DNA of 64,000 bases from Bacteroidales bacterium (GCA_017550655.1 JAFZOK010000039.1:44186-108185); one strand, 5' to 3'. Shown: positions 1 through 9,998, counted from the first letter of the stretch. Translations and numbers: made by a program. The notes: generated by a model not told the origin, from the sequence alone.

Positions 1-1
1 G

Positions 2-1156
2 ATTGGTCCCAAGATAATTCACCGCCTGCAGAAAAAGCAGATCGGAGAGACCATCCGCGACCTCGGCCTGGAAGGACAGCTGGCAAAGAAAGGCACCCCT
101 ACAATGGGAGGACTGATAATCCTGCTCAGCATACTGATTCCGGTACTGCTGTTCTGCAACCTCACCAGCATATATGTGCTCCTTCTGATATTCACCACCG
201 TCTGCCTGGGACTGATCGGCTTCAAGGACGACTCCATCAAGGTTTTCAAGAAGAACAAGGAAGGACTCAAGGGCAAATACAAGATATTCGGCCAGCTGGC
301 TGTGGGCATCGTGGTTGGGGTAACCCTGCTCGTAAGCAAGCAGAACGTCATCCGTCTCTACAGCGACACCCCTAAGGAAGGAGAGAAGACAGAAGTCGTG
401 AGCGGAATCGGAGACGAGAAGGTAATTTATTATCGCGATGTAAAAAGCCGTACCACCACCATCCCGTTCCTCAAGCACAACGAGTTCAAGTACTCCTGGC
501 TTGCTCCAGGAGAGGGCCGCTTCAGAGACTGGGCCACCAATGTCATCTACGTGATTATCATCACTTTCATCGTGATGGCGGTATCCAACGGCACCAACCT
601 CACGGACGGAATGGACGGCCTCGCCACGGGAACTTCGGCCATAGTGGGAGCCACGGTTGCGATACTGGCTTACCTGAGCGGCAACGCCATCTTTGCGGAT
701 TACCTGAGCATAATGTACATACCGAACACCAGCGAGATCGTGATATTCATGGCCGCCTTCGTGGGAGCCCTCATCGGCTTCCTCTGGTACAACACCTATC
801 CTGCCCAGGTATTTATGGGAGACACCGGAAGCCTTGCAATCGGAGGCATCATCGGAGTGGCCGCCATAATGATAAGGAAGGAATTCCTCATCCCTATCTT
901 CTGCGGCGTGTTCTTCGTGGAGAGCCTCAGCGTAATCATTCAGAGATATTATTTCAAATACACCAAAAAGAAGAAGGGAGAAGGAGTCAGGGTATTCAGA
1001 ATGACCCCGCTGCACCATCACTTCCAGAAGGAGAACCCGGACGCCATCATCCAGTGGCCGCACCACATCACCCCTGAGGCAAAGATCACCGTCCACTTCT
1101 GGATCATCACGATAGTGCTCGGAATACTCTCGGTAATAACATTGAAAATCAGATAG
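2..1156 (+). CDS. mraY: Phospho-N-acetylmuramoyl-pentapeptide-transferase (MraY), 5' end missing
   Basis: This integral membrane enzyme transfers phospho-MurNAc-pentapeptide from the UDP precursor to undecaprenyl phosphate, making lipid I. The reading frame is open from base 2, so about 384 residues are visible and roughly the first 30 are lost off the window edge. Family hallmarks are present: KKGTPTMGG near the start, the FKDD aspartate pair at about base 225, NLTDGMDGLA, MGDTGSLA, and the PLHHHFQ histidine motif near 1010. A hydrophilic insert of about 55 residues (roughly bases 360-525) before the NLTDG helix is typical of Bacteroidetes MraY. It is followed after 6 bases by murD in the dcw operon. 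The identification is certain; the N-terminus is unknown. Confidence 0.97.
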   Translation: MGPKIIHRLQKKQIGETIRDLGLEGQLAKKGTPTMGGLIILLSILIPVLLFCNLTSIYVLLLIFTTVCLGLIGFKDDSIKVFKKNKEGLKGKYKIFGQLAVGIVVGVTLLVSKQNVIRLYSDTPKEGEKTEVVSGIGDEKVIYYRDVKSRTTTIPFLKHNEFKYSWLAPGEGRFRDWATNVIYVIIITFIVMAVSNGTNLTDGMDGLATGTSAIVGATVAILAYLSGNAIFADYLSIMYIPNTSEIVIFMAAFVGALIGFLWYNTYPAQVFMGDTGSLAIGGIIGVAAIMIRKEFLIPIFCGVFFVESLSVIIQRYYFKYTKKKKGEGVRVFRMTPLHHHFQKENPDAIIQWPHHITPEAKITVHFWIITIVLGILSVITLKIR

Positions 1157-1162
1157 TACAAT

Positions 1163-2503
1163 ATGGGAAAGAAAAGAATCGTAATACTCGGAGGAGGAGA
1201 AAGCGGAGTGGGAAGCGCCGTCCTTGCAAAGGTCAAGGGCTTTGACGTGTTCCTCAGCGATGCCGGCACCATAAAGCCGCAGTACAAGGAGACACTCTCC
1301 AAATTCCAGATCGAATACGAAGAAGGAGGCCACACCGAGGAGAAAATCCTCTGTGCAGACGAGGTCATAAAAAGCCCGGGAATCCCTGAGGAGAACCCTA
1401 TGGTGCAGAGCATCAGGGAATACCGCATACCGGTAATCTCGGAGATAGAGTTTGCGGGAAGATATGACCGCGCAAAGAAAATCTGCATAACCGGAAGCAA
1501 CGGAAAGACCACCACCACATCCCTGATCTACTATATGCTCAAGAATGCGGGACTGAACGTGGGACTGGCCGGCAACATCGGCAAGAGCTACGCCTACCAG
1601 GTTGCAACCGAGAACTTCGACTATTACGTTATCGAGCTCAGCAGCTTCCAGCTGGACGGAATGTACGCCTTCAAGGCAGACATCGCCATCCTGACCAACA
1701 TCACTCCGGACCATCTGGACCGCTACCAGTTCAAGATGCAGAACTATGTGGATGCCAAGTTCCGCATCGTCCAGAACCTTACGGACAGGGAATGCTTCGT
1801 GTTCTGCGCAGACGACCCTATCACTGCCAAGGAACTGGACCGCATAGTGCTGACGGCAAAGAAACTTCCGTTCACCCAGAAAAAGAAAGTGGACCAGGGA
1901 GCCTTCATAGACGAAGACCGCCTGTTTGTGCGCTACGAGGACGACGAGTATTCGATGTACCTGAAGGAACTTGCCCTGCAGGGAAAGCACAATGTCTATA
2001 ACTCCATGGCGGCAGCCATTGCGGCAAAGGCCGTGAACATAGACAACAAGGTCATAAGGGAATCTCTGATGAACTTCCAGGGAGTAGAGCACAGGCTCGA
2101 GAAAGTGCTATCCATCAAGGGAGTGATGTACATCAACGACTCCAAGGCAACCAACGTGGACTCAGCCTGGTACGCCCTGGAAAGCATGACCACGCCGGTG
2201 GTATGGATAGCCGGCGGAAAGGACAAGGGCAACGACTACAGCCCGCTTTACAAGTTCGTGAAGGACAAGGTGAAAGTGCTCATCTGCATGGGACTCCACA
2301 ACGAGAAACTGCACGAGTGCTTCGGAGACAAGGTGGAAAAGATCATCGATGTGACCAGCGCAAAAGACGCGGTACAGGCAGCTTACGAGAACGCCGTTCC
2401 CGGCGACACCGTGCTCCTGAGCCCGTGCTGCGCCAGCTTCGACCTTTTCAAGAGCTATGAAGATCGCGGAGAACAATTCAAGAAAGCAGTAAGGGAATTG
2501 TAA
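1163..2503 (+). CDS. murD: UDP-N-acetylmuramoylalanine-D-glutamate ligase (MurD)
   Basis: This cytoplasmic Mur ligase adds D-glutamate to UDP-MurNAc-L-Ala using ATP. The 446-residue length is normal. An N-terminal Rossmann-like glycine stretch (GGGESGVGS, about residues 10-18) binds the UDP moiety, and the ATP loop GSNGKTTT lies at residues 111-118. The central domain carries the usual LTNITPDHLDRY motif, and the C-terminal part ends with the SPCCASFD motif. The ATG lies 6 bases after the mraY stop. Its TAA stop shares one base with the ftsW ATG (TAATG), which implies translational coupling within the dcw operon. Confidence 0.97.
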   Translation: MGKKRIVILGGGESGVGSAVLAKVKGFDVFLSDAGTIKPQYKETLSKFQIEYEEGGHTEEKILCADEVIKSPGIPEENPMVQSIREYRIPVISEIEFAGRYDRAKKICITGSNGKTTTTSLIYYMLKNAGLNVGLAGNIGKSYAYQVATENFDYYVIELSSFQLDGMYAFKADIAILTNITPDHLDRYQFKMQNYVDAKFRIVQNLTDRECFVFCADDPITAKELDRIVLTAKKLPFTQKKKVDQGAFIDEDRLFVRYEDDEYSMYLKELALQGKHNVYNSMAAAIAAKAVNIDNKVIRESLMNFQGVEHRLEKVLSIKGVMYINDSKATNVDSAWYALESMTTPVVWIAGGKDKGNDYSPLYKFVKDKVKVLICMGLHNEKLHECFGDKVEKIIDVTSAKDAVQAAYENAVPGDTVLLSPCCASFDLFKSYEDRGEQFKKAVREL

Positions 2504-3915
2504 TGGCAGACAAAGAGAAGGACATAAGGGAAAGCGAGAATCAGACCCCGCAGGAAGAGGTAATGAGCCGTCTCCACGGAGACAAGGTTATATGGGCCAT
2601 TTTCTTCCTCCTGAGCCTGATTTCCATCGCCCTCATATATTCGGCCAGCAGCAGCCTGGCGTATATGAAGGGCAGCACCAATTTTGCCATCCTTATGAAA
2701 CAGATAAGGTTTGTGGTGCTTGGTGTTGCGGCCCTGTTCATCTGCTACAAGGTTCCTCCAAAATGGTACAGGGCAATGTCCATGCTCACCCTGCTTCTGG
2801 CCATAGTCCTTCTTGTACTGACCCTTGCCATCGGTGTCAAGACCAACGACGCCCAGAGATGGCTCTCCATCGGAGGACTGCAGTTCCAGCCTACGGAGTT
2901 CGCCAAGATAGCCATAGTGCTGTATCTTGCAAGGGCTCTGGAGATTATGAAGATAGACACCTACAAGAGCTTCCTGCTGAAGATTATCGCCCCTATCGGA
3001 GTGTGCATCGTGCTGGTGCTTGTGGGAAGCGTATCGGCGGCGCTGTATCTTGCACTGATCTGCTTCATAGTACTGTTCATAGCCGGCATCAAGCCGTCCT
3101 ATCTGCTGAAGACCATAGGGCTTGGAGCCGCAGCCGTGGTATTGCTGATTGTGGTCCATCTGGCAAGCAAGCCTTTCACATCGGAGCACAGGGGAGTGTT
3201 CCCGAGAATGGACACCGCGATAGAAAGGTTCAACCGCTTCTTCAGCAGCAGCGAGGACATAGACGTGTCCACCCTGGACAAGAGGGAGCAGCAGAGGCTC
3301 GCGGACGAGACCCTTCAGGCGGATATGGCCCAGATTGCCGTGAAGGAAGGAGGACTTCTGGGCAAGGGTCCCGGAAAGAGTACTCAGCGATATGTGCTGC
3401 CTCACCCTTACTCGGACTACATTTACTCTATCATTCTGGAGGAATACGGACTGTGGGGAGGAATCCTGGTAATGATGCTCTACGTATGGTTCTTCTACCG
3501 CTGCGTGCTGATTGTCAGGGGATGCCGCACGGTATTCTCCGCCGTTACGGCCGGAGGGCTTGGAGCGGTGATACTTGTGCAGGCGATGCTCCACATCCTG
3601 GTGAACGTGGGCATATTCCCTGTAACCGGTCACACACTGCCGCTGATAAGCCTAGGAGGAACATCCTTCATCATCATAAGCTGCGCCTTCGGAATCATCC
3701 TTTCCATCTCCAGGACCAAGGAAGACGCCGAGGCTCTGATCCAGGAAAGGGAAAGGGAGGAGAAAGAGCAGAAACGCCTTGAGCGTGAGCGCAAGAAAGA
3801 AGAAGAGCGCCGTGCCGCCCAGGCCGAGCAGCTCAAGCAGGACGCCATGACTCAGGAAGAAAGAGACGAGTATCTCAAACAAAGATATGCAGACCAGTTA
3901 GGTCCAGACGAATAA
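2503..3915 (+). CDS. ftsW: SEDS-family lipid II polymerase FtsW
   Basis: FtsW is the division-specific SEDS glycosyltransferase that polymerises lipid II with its partner class B PBP (FtsI, not in this window). The 470 residues contain a run of hydrophobic helices, the conserved PTEFAK segment near residue 130 and the late VTGHTLPLIS/GGTS motif. Position in the dcw cluster between murD and murG supports FtsW rather than RodA. The last 60-65 residues form a highly charged, probably coiled-coil cytoplasmic tail rich in Glu, Arg and Lys, longer than in model FtsW proteins. What the tail binds is not known. The start overlaps the murD stop by one base. Confidence 0.95.
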   Translation: MADKEKDIRESENQTPQEEVMSRLHGDKVIWAIFFLLSLISIALIYSASSSLAYMKGSTNFAILMKQIRFVVLGVAALFICYKVPPKWYRAMSMLTLLLAIVLLVLTLAIGVKTNDAQRWLSIGGLQFQPTEFAKIAIVLYLARALEIMKIDTYKSFLLKIIAPIGVCIVLVLVGSVSAALYLALICFIVLFIAGIKPSYLLKTIGLGAAAVVLLIVVHLASKPFTSEHRGVFPRMDTAIERFNRFFSSSEDIDVSTLDKREQQRLADETLQADMAQIAVKEGGLLGKGPGKSTQRYVLPHPYSDYIYSIILEEYGLWGGILVMMLYVWFFYRCVLIVRGCRTVFSAVTAGGLGAVILVQAMLHILVNVGIFPVTGHTLPLISLGGTSFIIISCAFGIILSISRTKEDAEALIQEREREEKEQKRLERERKKEEERRAAQAEQLKQDAMTQEERDEYLKQRYADQLGPDE

Positions 3916-3925
3916 AACGATTGTT

Positions 3926-6442
3926 ATGGATAAGTTAAAGGTTATCGTAAGCGGCGGAGGAACAGGCGGGCATATATTCCCGGCCATCTCTATAGCAAAC
4001 GCCATCCGGCAGCAGGTTCCGGATGCTGACATCCTCTTTGTAGGAGCCAGCGGCAGAATGGAAATGGAAAAGGTTCCGGCCGCAGGCTACCCTATCAAGG
4101 GAATCCCCGCAAGAGGACTCCACAGGCCGCTCTACTCCCTGTCCAACATAGGCGTAGCCAGAGACTACCTCAAATGCCGCCGCCTGGCAAAGAAAATCGT
4201 GAAGGAATTCAAGCCGGACTTCGTGGTTGGAGTCGGCGGATATGCCTCCGCAGCAGTGGTTAGCGCTGCCGCAGCCCTGAAGGTTCCGGTACTTTTGCAG
4301 GAGCAGAACTCCTTTGCCGGAATCGTAAACCGCAAGAACGCCTCCAAGGCAGCCAAGATATGCGTAGCGTACGACAATATGGAACGCTTCTTCCCTAAGG
4401 ACAGGATCCTTCTAACAGGAAACCCTATCCGCAAGGAGATTGTCCGCTGCACCCCTGAGATGAAGGAGGAGGGTATCCGCTTCTACAACCTTGATCCTGA
4501 GAAGAAAACCGTATTCGTTGTAGGAGGAAGCCTGGGATGCCGTACCCTGAACAACTGTATGAAAAAAGCTATACTGGAAAACCGCATAAAGGGATTCCAG
4601 GTTATCTGGCAGTGTGGCAAGGTCTACAAGAAGGAGATAGACGAGTTTTTGAAATCTACCCCTCATGAGTGTGTCTGTTGTACTGATTTCATTAGCAGGA
4701 TGGACCTTGCCTACGCCGCTGCCGACATCGTGGTCAGCCGTGCCGGAGCCGGAACGATATCCGAACTCTGCGTAGCGGGCAAATGCACCGTGTTCGTGCC
4801 GAGCCCTAACGTTGCGGAAGACCATCAGACACACAACGCCATGTCTTTGGTAAACAAGGACGCCGCAATGATAGTAAAGGACGCCGAGGCGGAGAGCAAG
4901 CTGATGGACACGATAGACGCCTTGATCGCCGATGAGGAAAAGAGGCGCAATCTGGAGAAGAACATCCTTCTGCTTGCAAAGCCGAATGCCGGAAAGGAGA
5001 TTGCTGACGAGTGCCTGAAACTCTGCAAGGGCAAAAACTTCACATCTTCCGAGCCAAAGAACGTTTACTTCATTGGAATCGGCGGAATCGGAATGAGCGC
5101 CCTGGCAAGATATTACAAGAGCCGCGGCTGCAACGTGAGCGGATATGACCGCACCCCTAGCCCGCTGACCAAGGCTCTGGAGGGCGAAGGCATCGCCGTC
5201 CATTACGAGGACAATCCTTCCCTGATTCCTCAGGACAAGGAGAACACCCTGGTAATCTACACGCCTGCGATACCTGCGGACATGCAGGAGCTCGTGACCG
5301 TCAATGCCAAGGGCTACAAGGTAATAAAGAGGAGCAGGGCTCTCGGCCACATCGCAGAGGGAAAAACCTGCCTTGCAATTAGCGGCAGCCACGGCAAGAC
5401 CACAACCAGCACACTGCTGGCCCACATCTTCCAGGACAGCGGCAAGGGATGCAACGCCTTCCTCGGCGGAATATCCCGCAACTATGGCAGCAACCTGCTG
5501 CTGGCAAAGAACAACACGGTTGTGGCGGAGGCGGACGAGTTCGACCGCTCCTTCCACCAGCTGTTCCCTCACATTGCGGTTGTAACAGCCACGGATCCGG
5601 ACCATCTGGACATTTACGGAACTGTGGAGAATATGAGAGAGGCCTACGCCAAGTTTGCCTCCCAGGTGGATGCGGACGGATACCTGATTGTAAAGCAGGG
5701 AGCCAAACTTGACACCTCAAACGTGAAGGCCAAGATCTACACCTACGCGTTCAAGGCTCCGGAAGGAAAGGCTCCGGATTTCTACGCTTCTGACATTGAG
5801 CCTATTAAGCAGGACGGCAAGGAGACCGGAATGTTCCGCTTCACGCTCAACTGCCCTGCTGAAATCGGCAACGTGGAAGGCTGCACCGTTGGCGTTCCGG
5901 GATGGGTGAACATAGAGAATGCGGTTGCCGCATCATCAGTCGCGCTGCTTGCCGGAATAGACAAGGAGAGCCTCAGGAAAGCCCTCGCATCCTTCCGCGG
6001 AGTCCAGAGAAGGATGGATATCCACGTAAACACTCCAAAGGTGGTGTACATAGATGACTACGCCCATCATCCTCAGGAGATTGCAACCACCATCAGCTCC
6101 CTCAGGGAAGCCTTCCCTACCAGGAAGCTGACCGCCGTCTTCCAGCCTCACCTCTACACAAGGACAAGAGATCTGGCAGACGGATTCGCAGAGGCCCTCA
6201 ACACTGCGGACAGTGTCATACTGCTGGACATCTACCCGGCAAGGGAACTCCCGATTGAAGGAGTTACCTCCGAGCTGATTTTCAACAAGATGAGCCTCAG
6301 CGACAAGATACTTATCACCAAGGAGGAACTCCTTGACACAGTAAAACAGAGACTTGAAGAAGGAAAGATAGACCTTCTGGTGACCTTCGGAGCCGGCAAC
6401 ATAGACCGCTTCGTGGAGCCGCTGGAAAAAATGCTGAAATGA
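3926..6442 (+). CDS. murG-murC: MurG-MurC fusion: lipid II synthase joined to UDP-MurNAc-L-alanine ligase
   Basis: One uninterrupted 838-residue frame encodes two consecutive cell-wall enzymes. Residues 1 to about 368 are MurG, which adds GlcNAc to lipid I: the glycine loop GGGTGGH (10-16), QEQNSFAG, and the donor-site motif RAGAGTISEL. Residues from about 377 on are MurC, which adds L-alanine to UDP-MurNAc: GIGGIGMS near 384, the ATP loop SGSHGKTTT (486-494) and DDYAHHP. Each half is close to the length of the free enzyme. The joining segment (about residues 366-378) has no stop and no ATG, GTG or TTG codon, so separate initiation of MurC looks unlikely. In most relatives the two genes are adjacent but separate. 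Its stop overlaps ftsQ (ATGA). Confidence 0.95.
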   Translation: MDKLKVIVSGGGTGGHIFPAISIANAIRQQVPDADILFVGASGRMEMEKVPAAGYPIKGIPARGLHRPLYSLSNIGVARDYLKCRRLAKKIVKEFKPDFVVGVGGYASAAVVSAAAALKVPVLLQEQNSFAGIVNRKNASKAAKICVAYDNMERFFPKDRILLTGNPIRKEIVRCTPEMKEEGIRFYNLDPEKKTVFVVGGSLGCRTLNNCMKKAILENRIKGFQVIWQCGKVYKKEIDEFLKSTPHECVCCTDFISRMDLAYAAADIVVSRAGAGTISELCVAGKCTVFVPSPNVAEDHQTHNAMSLVNKDAAMIVKDAEAESKLMDTIDALIADEEKRRNLEKNILLLAKPNAGKEIADECLKLCKGKNFTSSEPKNVYFIGIGGIGMSALARYYKSRGCNVSGYDRTPSPLTKALEGEGIAVHYEDNPSLIPQDKENTLVIYTPAIPADMQELVTVNAKGYKVIKRSRALGHIAEGKTCLAISGSHGKTTTSTLLAHIFQDSGKGCNAFLGGISRNYGSNLLLAKNNTVVAEADEFDRSFHQLFPHIAVVTATDPDHLDIYGTVENMREAYAKFASQVDADGYLIVKQGAKLDTSNVKAKIYTYAFKAPEGKAPDFYASDIEPIKQDGKETGMFRFTLNCPAEIGNVEGCTVGVPGWVNIENAVAASSVALLAGIDKESLRKALASFRGVQRRMDIHVNTPKVVYIDDYAHHPQEIATTISSLREAFPTRKLTAVFQPHLYTRTRDLADGFAEALNTADSVILLDIYPARELPIEGVTSELIFNKMSLSDKILITKEELLDTVKQRLEEGKIDLLVTFGAGNIDRFVEPLEKMLK

Positions 6443-7236
6443 AACCTGTCTGGAGAAACATATTGGCCGGATTGCTGTATGCCGCGCTGACCGTGGCGGC
6501 GGGAGCCTATTTCTGGGCAGCCCGCGGCCTGAGGGAAAGCGGCAGGAAGGACGAAGTTGTAAAGAGCGTGAAGGTTACGCTTCTGGACAGCTCACTGAAC
6601 AAGTTTGTCACCAAGCAGGAGATTGTGGATATCATCAACCGCTTCAGCGGCAACGTGATAGGCAGAAGGATAGACAGCATCCGCCTGGGCCAGATAGAGG
6701 AACTCCTCAACCACCGCAGCGTGGTAAAGGAAACCGAGGCCTTCGTAACCCGTGACGGTGTGATGAGCATAGAAATCCGCCAGAGGAAACCGGTCATAAG
6801 AATCCAGACGGAGGAGGGAGGATTCTATATGGACGAGACGGCATTTGTCTTCCCGCTCATAGACAACTACTCCTCATACGTTCCGGTGGTAACCGGCAAG
6901 GTTCCGCTGGACGTGCTAATGGACGAGCATCCTCAGAGCAAGGACACTACATCCTGGCTCGGAAAGATTCTCAACCTTGGACTGTACCTGGAGAAACATC
7001 CTTTCTGGAACGCCCAGATAGAGGAGATTTTCTTCAACGACGAGGGAGACGTGGAACTGATTGCCAGGGCCGGAAACCAGAAGATCATCTTCGGAGACCT
7101 GGACAACATCGCTGAGAAATTCGACAAGCTCCACTCTTTCTACAGCTACATTATCCCGAAGGCAGGATGGGACAAATATTCCTGCGTGAACCTTAAATAC
7201 CGCGGACAGATAGTCTGCACCAAAGCAAAGAAATAA
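6439..7236 (+). CDS. ftsQ: Cell division protein FtsQ
   Basis: FtsQ is a bitopic membrane protein that links early and late divisome proteins. The 265-residue product has a short cytoplasmic N-terminus, one hydrophobic helix at about residues 6-26, and a POTRA-like region (about 40-115) with the pattern VTKQEIVDII. This is followed by the FtsQ beta domain with DETAFVFPL. The sequence is divergent, as is usual for Bacteroidetes FtsQ, so position between murC and ftsA is a large part of the evidence. The start overlaps the murC stop by four bases (ATGA). Confidence 0.9.
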   Translation: MKPVWRNILAGLLYAALTVAAGAYFWAARGLRESGRKDEVVKSVKVTLLDSSLNKFVTKQEIVDIINRFSGNVIGRRIDSIRLGQIEELLNHRSVVKETEAFVTRDGVMSIEIRQRKPVIRIQTEEGGFYMDETAFVFPLIDNYSSYVPVVTGKVPLDVLMDEHPQSKDTTSWLGKILNLGLYLEKHPFWNAQIEEIFFNDEGDVELIARAGNQKIIFGDLDNIAEKFDKLHSFYSYIIPKAGWDKYSCVNLKYRGQIVCTKAKK

Positions 7237-7280
7237 CAATTAACAGATACACAAACACATAACCAGTAACAACATTAGAT

Positions 7281-8654
7281 ATGGAAAATTTGATTGCTGC
7301 CATCGATTTGGGAACCACGAAAGTCTCTGTGGCTGTGGGCCACAAGACCAACCTCGGAGTCAAAGTCGTAGCCTTCGGCGAGGCTCCATCCAAAGGCATC
7401 AAGAGAGGAAGAGTGGAAAACGTGAGACTAGCCACCCAGGCTCTGAACAAGGCACTTAAAATGGTTGAAGACCAGATTGGCCAGAAGGTCAACAAGGCCC
7501 TTGTGGGAATAGCCGGCCAGGACATCAAGTGCATCAAGCCTGAGCCGCTGACCGTTCCGAGGGAAAACTACAACACGCTGATTACCCAGGAGGAAATCCA
7601 GAAAATCACAATGAACACCTACCACACCCCTCTGGACGACGGGAACAAGGTACTGTACTCCGTGCCGCAGGGCTATAATGTGGACAATTATATGAGTGTC
7701 AGCGAGCCGGTTGGAATGCTCGGCCGCAATATCCAGGCACGCTTCAAGCTGTTCGTAGGCAAGGAGAACTCCAGGATGATGATAGAGAACACCCTGAAGA
7801 TGGCCGGAATCGAGCCTCTCGAGGTTGTCCTTGAGCCTATTGCATCCGCCAAGGCAGTTCTCACGGAAGACGAGATGGAAGTCGGAAGCATCCTGGTTGA
7901 TATAGGAGGCGGAACCACAGACGTGATCGTGTTCCACCACAACGTTATACGCTATGCCGGAATCATTCCTTTCGGCGGCAATTCCATTACCGAGGACATC
8001 TGCATTGGCTGCGGAATTTCCAACGACAAGGCAGAATACATAAAGACAAATTACGGATGCTGCTTCAGCGATTATGCCGATGCGGACAAGAGGATCCTCA
8101 TCCCTACTATGGGAGCTAACGGCGGAAAGGAAGTGCATCTGAAAGTCCTCTCAAGAATCATCCAGGCCAGAATGGAAGAAATTCTGGAGGCTGTGTGCTG
8201 GCACGTGGAGCAGTCTGACTTCAAGGACGTTATCCGCAGCGGAATGGTTCTTACCGGAGGAGGTTCAAAGATTGGAAGCCTTACAAACCTTGCCAATTTT
8301 GTTACTGGTTACGAGGCAAGGCTCGGAAGTCCTAACGCATTTGCAATCGATCCTTCTTCCTGCGAGCAGGCAAAGGAACCTACATCCTCAACGGCAGTTG
8401 GAATGCTCATCCACGCATTCCAGAGGATGGAAGACGACGGCATCATATACACCAACTGCGTATCCAGCATATCGGCAGCACCCGTTCAGCAGTTTGTCTC
8501 CACGCCGGACCCTGTCCTGATAGAAGACGACTCCATGCTTCAGGAAGCGGAAACATCGGCTCCAAGAGAAAAGAAGGGCAAGAAGCTCTTTGGCAAACTC
8601 AAGGGAATCCTCAGCGGAGAAGGCCTATTCGGAGATTTGAATAACGAAGTATAA
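7281..8654 (+). CDS. ftsA: Cell division protein FtsA
   Basis: FtsA is the actin-like ATPase that tethers FtsZ to the membrane. The 457 residues show phosphate-1 AIDLGTTKVSVAVG (about 7-20), the SHS2 domain that replaces actin subdomain 1B, phosphate-2 VDIGGGTTD (about 206-214), and the adenosine-site TGGGSKIG. The C-terminus ends with a basic, amphipathic stretch (KKLFGKLKGILSG), a good candidate for the membrane-targeting helix, followed by about ten acidic or polar residues. The gene follows ftsQ after 44 bases with no obvious terminator, and ftsZ follows 18 bases later. Confidence 0.96.
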   Translation: MENLIAAIDLGTTKVSVAVGHKTNLGVKVVAFGEAPSKGIKRGRVENVRLATQALNKALKMVEDQIGQKVNKALVGIAGQDIKCIKPEPLTVPRENYNTLITQEEIQKITMNTYHTPLDDGNKVLYSVPQGYNVDNYMSVSEPVGMLGRNIQARFKLFVGKENSRMMIENTLKMAGIEPLEVVLEPIASAKAVLTEDEMEVGSILVDIGGGTTDVIVFHHNVIRYAGIIPFGGNSITEDICIGCGISNDKAEYIKTNYGCCFSDYADADKRILIPTMGANGGKEVHLKVLSRIIQARMEEILEAVCWHVEQSDFKDVIRSGMVLTGGGSKIGSLTNLANFVTGYEARLGSPNAFAIDPSSCEQAKEPTSSTAVGMLIHAFQRMEDDGIIYTNCVSSISAAPVQQFVSTPDPVLIEDDSMLQEAETSAPREKKGKKLFGKLKGILSGEGLFGDLNNEV

Positions 8655-8672
8655 CCACCGAAACCACAAACT

Positions 8673-9998
8673 ATGGAACTGATAGACGACAGCATTAACG
8701 ATTATCCTATAGACTTCAACGAGTCTAACAACATCATCAAGGTCATAGGAGTAGGAGGCGGCGGATGCAACGTAGTCCAGGAAATCTACAAGCAGGGCAT
8801 CAGCAATGTGGACCTGATGATATGCAACACGGACAAGCAGTCTCTGGACAACAACCGCGTGGACGAGAAGATTGTGCTCGGACCTAAAACAGCCCGTTCC
8901 CTGGGTGCCGGATGCGACCCCAAGAAAGGAAGGGAAGCGGCTCTGCAAAGCAAGGATGAAATCACCAAGGCAATACCGGACAGAATCGAGATGGTCTTTG
9001 TAACCGCCTGCCTTGGAGGAGGTACCGGAACCGGTGCCGCCCCTGTCATCGCTGAGATTGCCAAAAACAAGGGCAAGCTTGTGGTGGGAGTGGTAACCAT
9101 TCCGTTCAGAGATGAGGGAAAGGCCTTCATGACACGTGCAATGGATGGTCTGAGAGACCTCCGCCAGTATGTGGACAGCCTTCTGATCATAGATAACCAG
9201 AAGATTTACGAGTCCTTCGGAGACCAGAATATGATGGAAGCCTTCAAGAGGCCGAATGAAGTGCTGGTAACCGCCGTAAAGAGCATCTCGGAAATCATCA
9301 CCAAGGACGGAGAGATAAACGTCGATATGAACGACGTGAGGATGGTGGTGGAAAACAGCGGAATGACCACTATGGGCATCGGCGAGGCGGAAGGAGAAGG
9401 CAAGGCCCAGCAGGCTGTGGAGAAAGCGTTCGAGTCCCCTCTTCTGAACGACTGCGACCTGAAGACTTCTTCCGGACTGCTCATCAATATCGAATGCTCC
9501 GGAGAGAACTTCACTATGGCAGAGTTCAAGCAGGCCCTGGAAGCCGTCAAGAGCTTCACCGGCCAGCCTCTCAAATACAAGCGCGGACTCGTTTATGATC
9601 CTAACCTCGGCAACAAGGTAAGGGTAACGGTGGTTGCCACCGGATTCGACGTCCTCAACCTTCCGGACGTGGACGGACGCAACATCGTTATCCCGGGACG
9701 GGCCGGAGAAACCTCATACCGCCCGGACCCTATCCGTCCAAAGAACCAGGACGAGGCCAAAATGCCTCCTGTTCTGGAATTCGGCCCTACAAAGAGGGTT
9801 GCCGGCACCAAGCCTGTCCTTGTAACTGACGACGACAACGAGATCATCCAGCTGGAAAGCGTCCCTGCCTACGAGCGCAAGAACCGCAAGAACAGCCCCG
9901 GCATCACCACCAACAACATAACGCTCTCCGTTACAGAAATCGGAGACAAGCCATCACTTACCACAAACAACAGATACCTGCACCAGACTCAGGACTAA
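8673..9998 (+). CDS. ftsZ: Cell division protein FtsZ
   Basis: FtsZ is the tubulin-like GTPase that forms the Z ring. The 441-residue protein carries the tubulin signature GGGTGTGAAPV (starting at residue 115), an N-terminal VIGVGGGGCN nucleotide loop, the T7 loop NVDMNDV, and a variable linker. The C-terminal peptide NNRYLHQTQD resembles the NNxFLH peptide I associate with Bacteroidetes FtsZ and probably binds FtsA. It lies 18 bases after ftsA. The gltX start follows 16 bases later without a visible terminator, so read-through is likely. Confidence 0.97.
   Translation: MELIDDSINDYPIDFNESNNIIKVIGVGGGGCNVVQEIYKQGISNVDLMICNTDKQSLDNNRVDEKIVLGPKTARSLGAGCDPKKGREAALQSKDEITKAIPDRIEMVFVTACLGGGTGTGAAPVIAEIAKNKGKLVVGVVTIPFRDEGKAFMTRAMDGLRDLRQYVDSLLIIDNQKIYESFGDQNMMEAFKRPNEVLVTAVKSISEIITKDGEINVDMNDVRMVVENSGMTTMGIGEAEGEGKAQQAVEKAFESPLLNDCDLKTSSGLLINIECSGENFTMAEFKQALEAVKSFTGQPLKYKRGLVYDPNLGNKVRVTVVATGFDVLNLPDVDGRNIVIPGRAGETSYRPDPIRPKNQDEAKMPPVLEFGPTKRVAGTKPVLVTDDDNEIIQLESVPAYERKNRKNSPGITTNNITLSVTEIGDKPSLTTNNRYLHQTQD

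Noticed and set aside
2455-3633. Long antisense ORF (392 codons) on the minus strand
   Set aside because: It lies opposite ftsW, has no recognisable motif, an odd His/Gln/Arg-rich composition and no ribosome-binding or promoter signal. The frame is open only because of the codon usage of ftsW.
4412-5605. Antisense ORF of 397 codons opposite murG-murC
   Set aside because: Same reason: a shadow of the real coding strand, with no domain signature.
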